Source: Pseudomonas sp. B28(2017) (GTDB lineage Bacteria; Pseudomonadota; Gammaproteobacteria; Pseudomonadales; Pseudomonadaceae). Taken from it: 64,000 nt of DNA. A model generated the notes under the pieces. The model saw nothing but the letters and a program-made list of their open reading frames with translations, was not told the origin of the DNA and made no database searches. Made by a program: the position numbers and the translations under genes. Shown here piece after piece: positions 55,173 to 64,000 of this stretch (positions are counted from its first letter, which is position 1; each line of letters begins with the position of its first letter). The DNA lies in assembly GCF_002113025.1 (NCBI RefSeq), contig NZ_NEJH01000003.1, positions 620,001-684,000 on the forward strand, in the 5' to 3' direction.

Positions 55173-57960
55173 GATAACCTTGAATGCCTTTGTCGAGGAA
55201 GCTCTCTGCCTTGGCGCCGGTGAGGCCGCCGAGTCCCTTCAGAACAATTTGGAGGAAGACGCCATGGTCGCCTTTTTCGTTTTGCGGTGCTTCCTGGCTG
55301 AACTCGTCGTAATCAACGAAGTAACGGTTGATCAGGCGCAGTTTCCAGCAGCAACTGTCGTACTCGAAACCACCGAAGGCTTCCAGGGTACGGCTGCGGT
55401 TGTAGTCATACTGCCAGCGGCTGATAGCGCTCCATTGCGGCACGATCGGCCAGATGACCGAGAAGTCGTGCTGTTTGATCTTGTAGTAATCCTTCACGTA
55501 GCCAGGCTGGCCAGGGGTGCCGTAGTCACCACCACCCACGGTCCACTTACCGGTGTTCTGGTCGTAACGGATCTGGTCATTGCGATAGCGATAGCCGACG
55601 TTGACGATCTTGTTCGGGTTGTCTTCAGGCTGGTAGTGGAACATCGCGCTGCCCGAACGAGGGCTGCGGCTGTCCGGGTCCCAGTTGTAGTCGGCCGTGG
55701 TACGCCAGTCGCGGTTCCAGCGATATTCGTATTCCAGGGCGTAAGGCGAAACGTTGGCCTGCGTATCCTGGCGGGTTTTCGGATCTATGCCTGGCAACTG
55801 AACTTCGCGGTCCTTGAAGTACAAGGCCTGGCCGACACTGATACGTTGACGCTGGAAACCGTTGTCTTCGATCCAGCGGCTGGTCACGCCCAGGGACAGT
55901 TTGTTCTCGTCGCCGACACGGTCGGAGCCGGAGAAGCGGTTGTCACGGAACAGCGACGCATAGTTGAAGGTGTATTCGCTGGTATCGAATACCGGGATGT
56001 CTACCTGGTCGACTTCAGGCACGTACAGGTAGAACAGGCGCGGCTCGAGGGTCTGGCGGTAGTTCTTGCCGAAATACTGGGTATTGCGATCGAAGTACAG
56101 GCCGCTGTCGATGCTGGCGATCGGCACACCGCGGTTCTGGTTGCTGTCAAAATCACCATTGAGATTTTTAGTCCCGGTTGCAGCTGCGGCTTGATTTTGC
56201 TGCGCGACTTGACTTTTACCCAGACCGTCCAGATCCAGTTGGTACTGGGTGTACTGGTACTTGAGTGTTGGCTTCAGGAATCCGTAGGTCCAGTTCAGTG
56301 GCAGGCTGACAGCCGGTGCCAGGTTGAGCCGATCGCCATTGGCGCGTGCCAGGCCTACAACGTTGTTATCAAGACGTGGCGACACATTGCCGTCTTCGTC
56401 GGTGTAGCTGCCGTTATGCAGATTGCGGTCAAACCGTACGAGTTCGCTGCTGTACGTGAGGTCCAGGCCTTCCGGATGGTAAGGCAGCATACCGTCGAGG
56501 GTTAGCTGCGGCAGGCGGTCGTACGGCGTAATGTTCGACACGGTCGCCAGTTGGTATGCCTGGGCGTTCACGCGAGCGGTATAGCTGTCGCCGCGATAGG
56601 TGACGGAACCCTGCTGGTTCACGTAGTCGTTGCTTTTCACGCCAATCTGGTCGGTCTGCAGATCCTGGAAGTAATACGGATCGCTGATCTTGGTGTAGTC
56701 GACTTGCGTGAGCACTCGCGAATCGAGACCACCCTTGTGCTGCCAGTTGTACATGTAGCGGGTTTTTTCGGCGTCGGTCTGCTTGTCGCGATCGTTGCTC
56801 TCGTCGTTGAGGTAAGCCGCACCGAACTGGCCTTCGCTGGATTTGGTCAGGTAGCGGAATTCGCCTTCCATCAACAAGCCGTGCTTTTCCATGTAGCGCG
56901 GGTACAGCGTGGCATCGTAGTTCGGCGCCAGGTTGAAGTAGTACGGGGTGACCAGCATGAAGCCAGTATCGCTGCCGGTGCCGATGCTCGGCGGCAGGAA
57001 GCCGGACTGGCGACGGTCGTCGATCGGGAAATAGATGTACGGCGTGTACAGGACCGGAATGTCCTTGACCCGCAGCGTCACGTTGGTCGCCGTACCGAAA
57101 CCGGTGGCCGGGTTCAGGGTGATGTTGTTGCCCTTGAGCTGCCAGGCGTTGCTGTTCGGTTCGCACGTGGTGTACGTGCCATCCTTGAGGCGGATGATCG
57201 CGTTCTCGGCACGCTTGGCGTACAGCGCATTACCGCGGATGCGCGATTTGTGCATCACATATTCGGCGTTGTCGACCTTGGCTTCACCGGTGTCGAGCTG
57301 CACGTCGGCGTGGTCGCCGACGATCAGGGCGCCGTTGTCGCGAATGCGCACGTTGCCGTTCAGGTCGCCACGGCTCTCGGCCTGGTACAGGTTGGCTTCG
57401 TCGGCTTCGACCTGCATGCTGCCCTGACGCATGACAACGTCGCCGGCCAGGGTCGCAACCTGCTCATCCTGCTTATAGCGGGAGGCTTTTGCGCCGATAA
57501 AGGTTGGAGCGTCACTTTTATTCGTCTTGTCATCCATGCCAGGACGAATCGGTTCGATATAGGAACCAGAGCAATAAGGACCGGTTTCGGCCAATTGTGC
57601 GGCGGTGAGTTGCTCGCGGGGAACCCAATCGAGGTGACTGTAGTCTGCGCTACGCGACTTCAGGCCACGGCCTTTGGATTCGGTGACCAGCACCGGCTTG
57701 GCGCCGGCGTCTTCGCTGGAGCCGTTCTCGGCCGGGGCTTCGCCGGTAGCGGAGACTGCGCTGCCCTCATGGACGGGGCGCGGTGGCAATGCAGCTGCCG
57801 GCGTCTTTGGTGCACAGTCCCAGGAACCCGAAGCAGAGACTGAGCAGTCATACTGTTCCGCAGCGACCACGTAGGAAGTGGCAAGGGGTTGCAGCGCCAG
57901 CAAACTGCCGGTAACCAACAACGGAAATTTTTTACGAAACGCGGGGGATTTCAATGCCAT
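55147..57960 (-). CDS. lptD: LPS-assembly outer-membrane protein LptD
   Basis: A 937-residue outer-membrane protein that inserts lipopolysaccharide into the outer leaflet with LptE. A signal peptide covers about residues 1-33. A Pseudomonas-specific N-terminal extension follows, then the periplasmic OstA/jellyroll domain (about 130-290, with [20 protein letters not shown]) and the large C-terminal beta-barrel with many alternating aromatic strands. The start [15 protein letters not shown] at 57960 is chosen; 17 codons upstream are open but do not fit a signal peptide. It is divergent from amgK. Confidence 0.97.
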   Translation of the reverse strand: MALKSPAFRKKFPLLVTGSLLALQPLATSYVVAAEQYDCSVSASGSWDCAPKTPAAALPPRPVHEGSAVSATGEAPAENGSSEDAGAKPVLVTESKGRGLKSRSADYSHLDWVPREQLTAAQLAETGPYCSGSYIEPIRPGMDDKTNKSDAPTFIGAKASRYKQDEQVATLAGDVVMRQGSMQVEADEANLYQAESRGDLNGNVRIRDNGALIVGDHADVQLDTGEAKVDNAEYVMHKSRIRGNALYAKRAENAIIRLKDGTYTTCEPNSNAWQLKGNNITLNPATGFGTATNVTLRVKDIPVLYTPYIYFPIDDRRQSGFLPPSIGTGSDTGFMLVTPYYFNLAPNYDATLYPRYMEKHGLLMEGEFRYLTKSSEGQFGAAYLNDESNDRDKQTDAEKTRYMYNWQHKGGLDSRVLTQVDYTKISDPYYFQDLQTDQIGVKSNDYVNQQGSVTYRGDSYTARVNAQAYQLATVSNITPYDRLPQLTLDGMLPYHPEGLDLTYSSELVRFDRNLHNGSYTDEDGNVSPRLDNNVVGLARANGDRLNLAPAVSLPLNWTYGFLKPTLKYQYTQYQLDLDGLGKSQVAQQNQAAAATGTKNLNGDFDSNQNRGVPIASIDSGLYFDRNTQYFGKNYRQTLEPRLFYLYVPEVDQVDIPVFDTSEYTFNYASLFRDNRFSGSDRVGDENKLSLGVTSRWIEDNGFQRQRISVGQALYFKDREVQLPGIDPKTRQDTQANVSPYALEYEYRWNRDWRTTADYNWDPDSRSPRSGSAMFHYQPEDNPNKIVNVGYRYRNDQIRYDQNTGKWTVGGGDYGTPGQPGYVKDYYKIKQHDFSVIWPIVPQWSAISRWQYDYNRSRTLEAFGGFEYDSCCWKLRLINRYFVDYDEFSQEAPQNEKGDHGVFLQIVLKGLGGLTGAKAESFLDKGIQGYREREDQAF

Positions 57961-58090
57961 CTTATTAGTCCGGGCTTCCTGCGTGCCATCTGCCCGCGGT
58001 GTGGGCCGCACGCCTCTCGATGGTCTGAAAAAGATGCTGGATAATAAAGCATGACCCGCTTGACGGCTAGCGCCGTCGGAGACCCTTGCA

Positions 58091-59778
<1,688 letters not shown>

Positions 59779-59779
59779 C

Positions 59780-60547
59780 ATGCTGTGGCCAGGGACTCTG
59801 ATTGGAGCCGGAGCAGGCTTTGCCATAGCCAGCATTCCGGGGGCCTTGCTCGGCGCGTTGTTGGGGCAGGCGCTGGATCGGCGCTTGCACCTGCAGAGCT
59901 GGGGGCACTTGTGGGAAAGGCTGGGCGGTCGCCCGGTGTTGCGTAACGATGAATTGCTGTTTGTCCTGTTGGGGCGCCTGGCCAAGTGCGACGGCCAGGT
60001 CACGGCCGGGCACATCGATCAGGCCCGAGCGGAAATGCGCGCGCTGGACATGTCCGAGCCGGCCCGGCGTCGTGCGATTGCCGCATTCAATCGTGGCAAG
60101 TCGGGCCGCGACCGGCTACGCGGTTATCTGCGTCGCCTGAGTGCCCAGCCCCATGCGGCGGAAGGTGTGTTGCGCGCCTGCTGGAGAATGGTGTGGGCCG
60201 ATGGTCGTGCCGGCAGCAGTGAGCGCGAATTGATCGGCCAATGGGGCAAGTGGCTGGGCTGGACGCCGCATCAGGTGCAGGCGCTGGCTCACGACTATGA
60301 ACCGCAGAAGCGGCCATTGGCCAACAACGTGCCAAGTTATCAGGATGCATTAAGGCTCTTGGGGGTGTCGGCCACCACTGAACCTGCGCAGATCAAGCGT
60401 GCTTACCGGCGCCTGCTCAGTCGCCATCATCCGGACAAGATCGCCGGCAGTGGCGCGACAGCGACGCAGGTTCGTGAGGCCACCGAGCGAACGCGTGAAC
60501 TGCACAATGCCTATACGTTGATTCGGGAGCGGCGGGATTTTCGCTAG
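59780..60547 (+). CDS. DjlA-type membrane protein with TerB and DnaJ domains
   Basis: A 255-residue protein. A Gly/Ala-rich hydrophobic segment (residues 5-30) anchors it. A TerB-like domain spans about residues 55-165, and a C-terminal J domain carries HPD at residues 217-219, the motif that stimulates DnaK ATPase. This order is that of DjlA. It starts one base after the murU stop, so it shares the amgK-murU transcript. Its role is probably as a membrane co-chaperone for DnaK; no specific client is known here. Confidence 0.92.
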   Translation: MLWPGTLIGAGAGFAIASIPGALLGALLGQALDRRLHLQSWGHLWERLGGRPVLRNDELLFVLLGRLAKCDGQVTAGHIDQARAEMRALDMSEPARRRAIAAFNRGKSGRDRLRGYLRRLSAQPHAAEGVLRACWRMVWADGRAGSSERELIGQWGKWLGWTPHQVQALAHDYEPQKRPLANNVPSYQDALRLLGVSATTEPAQIKRAYRRLLSRHHPDKIAGSGATATQVREATERTRELHNAYTLIRERRDFR

Positions 60548-60577
60548 ACGAACAGCTTTATGTCGTCTGTGATGTCC

Positions 60578-60672
60578 CCTTCGCGAGCAGGCTCGCTCCC
60601 ACAGGTTTTATGTTGTCCGCAATTTTGTGATCGGCATAAAACCTGTTGGAGCGTGGCTTGCCCGCGATAAGG
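60578..60672. repeat. REP element, one good and one decayed arm
   Basis: The left arm repeats the CCTTCGCGAGCAGGCTCGCT core seen at 21987. The right arm is a diverged inverted copy (GTTGGAGCGTGGCTTGCCCGCGATAAGG). The inner part CAGGTTTTATG / CATAAAACCTG is a perfect inverted repeat. It lies between the djlA-like gene and the convergent DUF3530 gene. Confidence 0.85.
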
Positions 60673-60685
60673 GCGACGCGGTCTG

Positions 60686-61675
60686 TCAGTCCGCCGGATT
60701 CTGCGGATTCAGCCAGCCCCGCACCCGCCGGAACAGTTGCTCCTGTGCGGCCTTGGTATCCGGCAACGCCTTGAGCGCGACCTGGCTGAATGCCGATGAC
60801 TTCAAGCGCTTGCTGGCTTGCAGGCGTTCCAGTGCCGCGTTGCGGTCCGGCGCTTTGTCTTTGTAGTAAATATCGGCGGTCGGCAGTTTCAGGGTCGGGG
60901 TCAGCTCCGCCAGCTCGGGCTTCGCCGTCACGGGTGTCTGCGCTGCGACCATCACCATCTTTTCGACTTGCGGCGGTTGCTTCTCACTCAGGTAGCGTGC
61001 GGCCCAATAAGCGCCGGTGCCATGCCCCAACACCACGATACTGCGGGCGCTTTGCTGTTCGGCGAAGGCGAGCGCAGCGTCGATCCGGGCGAAGATGCGC
61101 TCGGCATCTGCCCTGGATTGTTCTTCGGTGGTTTCGGCGATGGCCTTGTCGGCCACATCGGCCTCGCCACCGGCCATCTGTTCAATGGGGGCCGCGGTGG
61201 TCGAGTCTTTATTGCCGGCCTCGGGAGCCTTGGGAGCCGGTGCCGCTTCCACGATTCGTGGCGCAATGGCATCGCTTTGCAGGTCCGGCAAGGTGATACT
61301 CAGGCTGCTCCATTCGGCGTCCGGCAATTTGCGCCGCAAAGGACCGACCGCTTGCGGCCAGTCAACGCTTTCGCCGGCGCCAGGGATGATAATCACCGCG
61401 CCTTTAGGTTCGGCGGTATTGGCTGGTTTCCACAAGGCCAGAAACGTGTCGGTGCCCGCTTGCAGTTGTTGCTGTTCCTGAGCCGGGACTTTTCGCTCAA
61501 GTGCAGTCGATTCTTCCTGACTACGCTCAGGCAGCGGCTGACGTTCGAGCGGTTTTTCTTCGGCAGTTTTTTCTGCTGCGCCAGGCGCCGGGTCGGCTGC
61601 CTCGACGGAATAGGCGCAAGGCAGGATCAGCGACAGGCACAATGCTGGCAGTGCCAGGCGGTAGACAGGGGGCAT
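60686..61675 (-). CDS. DUF3530 family exported protein, alpha/beta-hydrolase fold without nucleophile
   Basis: A 329-residue protein with a signal peptide (cleaved near residue 26, VEAA-D). It has an Ala/Glu/Pro-rich N-terminal part, a segment resembling an alpha/beta hydrolase (AVIIIPGAGESVDWP), and a low-complexity insert at about 145-185. At the place of the nucleophile elbow the sequence is G-H-G-T-G (217-221), so the usual Ser is Gly219; ordinary esterase activity is unlikely. It is divergent from the sensor kinase at 61749. A binding or structural role in the periplasm is possible. Confidence 0.85.
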   Translation of the reverse strand: MPPVYRLALPALCLSLILPCAYSVEAADPAPGAAEKTAEEKPLERQPLPERSQEESTALERKVPAQEQQQLQAGTDTFLALWKPANTAEPKGAVIIIPGAGESVDWPQAVGPLRRKLPDAEWSSLSITLPDLQSDAIAPRIVEAAPAPKAPEAGNKDSTTAAPIEQMAGGEADVADKAIAETTEEQSRADAERIFARIDAALAFAEQQSARSIVVLGHGTGAYWAARYLSEKQPPQVEKMVMVAAQTPVTAKPELAELTPTLKLPTADIYYKDKAPDRNAALERLQASKRLKSSAFSQVALKALPDTKAAQEQLFRRVRGWLNPQNPAD

Positions 61676-61748
61676 CGGATATTCCAGGCCAGAAGTTGTT
61701 CCGGCAGCCTAATGGGTTGGTCAGTATTTGTCAGTGTGTGAGAGTTCA

Positions 61749-64000
61749 ATGATGCGTTTTCGCTGCCTGTGGGTTATCGGCTGTTTGTGGTTTCCCTTGA
61801 TGGGTTGGGCGGCGGTCGCGCCCCCGGCGCATGTTGCCCAGTTGACCCCGAAACAACAGCACTGGCTGACGCAGCAGAGCGAGTTGCGGGTCGGCCTGGT
61901 GTTGCAGGCGCCCTATGCGCAATACGATCGCCGCTTGCAGCGCCTGTCCGGGGTGAATGTCGACTTGATGAAGTGGCTGGCCAAGACCCTTAACGTCGAA
62001 TTGAGCTGGCGCAACTTTCCTGACCTTGAACAATTGGAAGCCGCGGCCCGCGAGGGCGAAATCGACATCGCCCCGGGGTTGACCCAAACCCCTGGCGGGT
62101 TACGTCTCTGGCAGTTTTCCGACCCCTACATGCGAGTACCGCAACTGGTGGTCAGCGACCAGAAAAGCGCCGGTGCGGTCGAGCTGGAAAAGCTCGACAG
62201 CCAGACCCGCGTCGCTGTGCGCATGCCCAGCGCCATCGCCGATTACCTGTACAGCAATTATCCGCACCTGAACCTGCAAGGCGTACCGATGGAGCGCCAG
62301 GCCTTGCAGTTGCTGACGGGCCAGCAGGCGGCTTATGCGGTGATCGATGAGGCGCAATTGGGGCGCCTGTCCGTTGAACCGGAGTTCGCCGGGTTGGTGG
62401 TGGTCGGGGATGTCGGCCTGCCGCAGCTGCTGCGGGTGGCCACGCGCCGCGACAAGCCGGAACTGGCGGGCATCGTCGAAAGTGCGTTGCGGGCGATCCC
62501 GGCCAAGGATCTGGAACAACTGCACAATCAATGGCTGCAAGCCAAGTATCCGCGGCTCACCGAGTCCCCCGGGTTCTGGCAAAACCTCTGCCTGTTGCTG
62601 GTCGTGCTGGCGTTGAGTTGCATGGCTATCGTGTTCTGGCAGCGTCGCCAGCAGCGCAATCTGGAACAACGTTTGATGGCCGCGCAGGAAGACATTGCCT
62701 TGCGTGCCGCCAGCGAAGAGGCGTTGCGGCTCACTCAGTTTTCCATCGACCAAAGCACCGTCGGCATCCTCTGGGTCAACTGGGACAGCCATGTGCGCTA
62801 CGCCAACCGCGCGGCGGAAAGCATGCTTGGCTATCCACCCGACGGGATCATCGATCGGCCCTTGATCGATTTCGACCCCGGCCTGCACATGGACCGCTGG
62901 CTCAATCTGTGGAAGCGCGCCCGGGCCAGTGAAGAGGGCCCGCAAAGCTTCGAAACCAACTGCGTGCGCGCCGACGGCAGCATTCTGCCGGCCGATGTTT
63001 CGTTGAGTTTTCTGCGCTTTCGCGATGGCGAATACCTGGTGGTTTATCTCAACGACGTCACCGAGCGGCGCCGCGCCCTGGCCGCCTTGCAGGAAAGCGA
63101 GGCGCGGCTGCAAGGCATCGCCGCCAACGTTCCGGGCCTGGTTTTCCGGCTGGAGCGGGCGCCGGTGACTGGTCAGATCGACTTTGCCTACATCAGCGAA
63201 GGCAGCGAAAGCCTGGTGGGTTACTCGCCGGCCACGCTGGCGCATCGCGATAAAGGCCTGCGCAGCCTGGTGCATCCGGATGACAAGGCCAGCTATCACC
63301 AGACCCAGGATCATGCGCTGGATACGGACAGCGACTGGTCGTGGCAAGGGCGGATCCTCACCCGTCAGGGCGAGCAGCGTTGGGCGGAAATCAAGGCCAT
63401 CACGCGTCAGCTGGAAGACGGCGCCTATGTCTGGGACGGCATCGTCTGGGACATCAGCGAGAGCAAGCGTATCGAACTTGAACTGGCCAGCTCCCGGGAA
63501 CAACTGCGTGAGCTGTCCGCGCACCTGGAAAGCGTGCGTGAAGAAGAAAAGGCGCGCATTGCCCGGGAAGTTCACGATGAACTGGGTCAGATGCTGACGG
63601 TGCTCAAGCTGGAAACCTCCATGTGCGAACTGGCTTACGCGCAACTCGATCCGGGGCTTAACGAGCGCCTGGGCAGCATGAAGCGCCTGATCGCCCAACT
63701 CTTCCAATTGGTTCGCGACGTGGCGACCGCATTGCGCCCGCCGATTCTCGATGCCGGCATTGCCTCGGCCATCGAATGGCAGGCCCGACGATTTGAGGCG
63801 CGTACGCAGATTCCGTGTCTGGTGCAGGTGCCGGATAATCTGCCGGTGCTCAGCGACGCCAAGGCCATCGGCCTGTTCCGGATCCTTCAGGAAGCGCTGA
63901 CCAATGTCATGCGCCATGCCCAGGCGCATACTGTTGAACTGACACTGGCGTTGGAAGGCGACGAGTTGTGTCTGACGGTCAGCGATGATGGCGTAGGATT
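61749..64000 (+). CDS. Sensor histidine kinase with periplasmic solute-binding domain, AgtS-like (5' part)
   Basis: The frame is open to the window end with no stop, so at least 750 residues are visible and the C-terminus is missing. In order: signal peptide (about 1-20), a solute-binding domain (about 35-265), a membrane helix (about 275-297, LCLLLVVLALSCMAIVFW), two PAS domains (about 320-440 and 450-580), a HisKA_3-type dimerisation domain with His609 in REVHDELGQ, and the start of the ATPase domain. A second ATG at 61752 fits the GAGAG ribosome site slightly better. In P. aeruginosa this position holds PA0600, named agtS as recalled, linked to GlcNAc/peptidoglycan-fragment sensing; its response regulator should lie just beyond the window. 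Confidence 0.88.
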   Translation, partial: MMRFRCLWVIGCLWFPLMGWAAVAPPAHVAQLTPKQQHWLTQQSELRVGLVLQAPYAQYDRRLQRLSGVNVDLMKWLAKTLNVELSWRNFPDLEQLEAAAREGEIDIAPGLTQTPGGLRLWQFSDPYMRVPQLVVSDQKSAGAVELEKLDSQTRVAVRMPSAIADYLYSNYPHLNLQGVPMERQALQLLTGQQAAYAVIDEAQLGRLSVEPEFAGLVVVGDVGLPQLLRVATRRDKPELAGIVESALRAIPAKDLEQLHNQWLQAKYPRLTESPGFWQNLCLLLVVLALSCMAIVFWQRRQQRNLEQRLMAAQEDIALRAASEEALRLTQFSIDQSTVGILWVNWDSHVRYANRAAESMLGYPPDGIIDRPLIDFDPGLHMDRWLNLWKRARASEEGPQSFETNCVRADGSILPADVSLSFLRFRDGEYLVVYLNDVTERRRALAALQESEARLQGIAANVPGLVFRLERAPVTGQIDFAYISEGSESLVGYSPATLAHRDKGLRSLVHPDDKASYHQTQDHALDTDSDWSWQGRILTRQGEQRWAEIKAITRQLEDGAYVWDGIVWDISESKRIELELASSREQLRELSAHLESVREEEKARIAREVHDELGQMLTVLKLETSMCELAYAQLDPGLNERLGSMKRLIAQLFQLVRDVATALRPPILDAGIASAIEWQARRFEARTQIPCLVQVPDNLPVLSDAKAIGLFRILQEALTNVMRHAQAHTVELTLALEGDELCLTVSDDGVG

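Overview
The window is a stretch of a Pseudomonas chromosome, most like the P. fluorescens / P. putida lineage. The evidence is the high GC content of the coding regions, the gene order bioH-bioC-bioD, rpsU-dnaG-rpoD, prkA-yeaH-spoVR and lptD-surA-pdxA-ksgA-apaG-apaH, the 24-residue PqqA, and the short palindromic REP elements typical of pseudomonads. From memory, the order matches P. putida KT2440 around PP_0364-PP_0410 and, in parts, P. aeruginosa PA0502-PA0508 and PA0575-PA0600. No database search was possible.

Region 1 (1-2448) is the end of the biotin operon (bioH truncated by the window edge, bioC, bioD) plus a small orphan gene resembling the C-terminal end of flagellar rod proteins. 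Region 2 (2622-15079) holds three paralogous acyl-CoA dehydrogenases of about 600 residues. The first lies behind a sigma-70 promoter overlapped by a PsrA-type operator. Between the first and second lie a divergent pair (a secreted cysteine-containing protein of unknown function and a MauG-like di-heme enzyme, separated by 1.1 kb of AT-rich DNA) and a membrane diguanylate cyclase. Region 3 (15097-17843) has a LysR regulator divergent from a class III aminotransferase, and a tiny YqaE/Pmp3 membrane protein.

Region 4 (17976-31416) is the complete PQQ locus pqqF-A-B-C-D-E with a linked S9 peptidase, the lysine-catabolic davB-davA pair with an Lrp-type regulator, and a membrane PQQ dehydrogenase (probably glucose dehydrogenase), a likely consumer of the cofactor made next door. 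Region 5 (31417-32424) contains an orphan stand-alone M41-type metallopeptidase domain with no AAA partner and a tRNA with a CAU anticodon, probably Ile2. Region 6 (32440-42115) has the multi-sensor c-di-GMP protein RmcA, then rpoD, dnaG and rpsU on the minus strand, and tsaD on the plus strand. Region 7 (42139-44990) is plsY, folB, folK and cca. Region 8 (45054-50011) is the spoVR-yeaH-prkA stress operon.

Region 9 (50309-57960) is glpE followed by the envelope/housekeeping series apaH, apaG, ksgA, pdxA, surA, lptD, all read on the minus strand with overlapping stops and starts. Region 10 (58091-64000) is amgK-murU (peptidoglycan recycling), a TerB/DnaJ-domain membrane protein, a DUF3530 protein that lacks the hydrolase nucleophile, and the 5' part of a sensor histidine kinase resembling AgtS.

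Most of the window is well-known core genome. The parts that merit a second look are the MauG-like/secreted-protein pair, the lone M41 domain protein, the leader ORF and hairpin in front of the aminotransferase, and the PsrA site on the first dehydrogenase.
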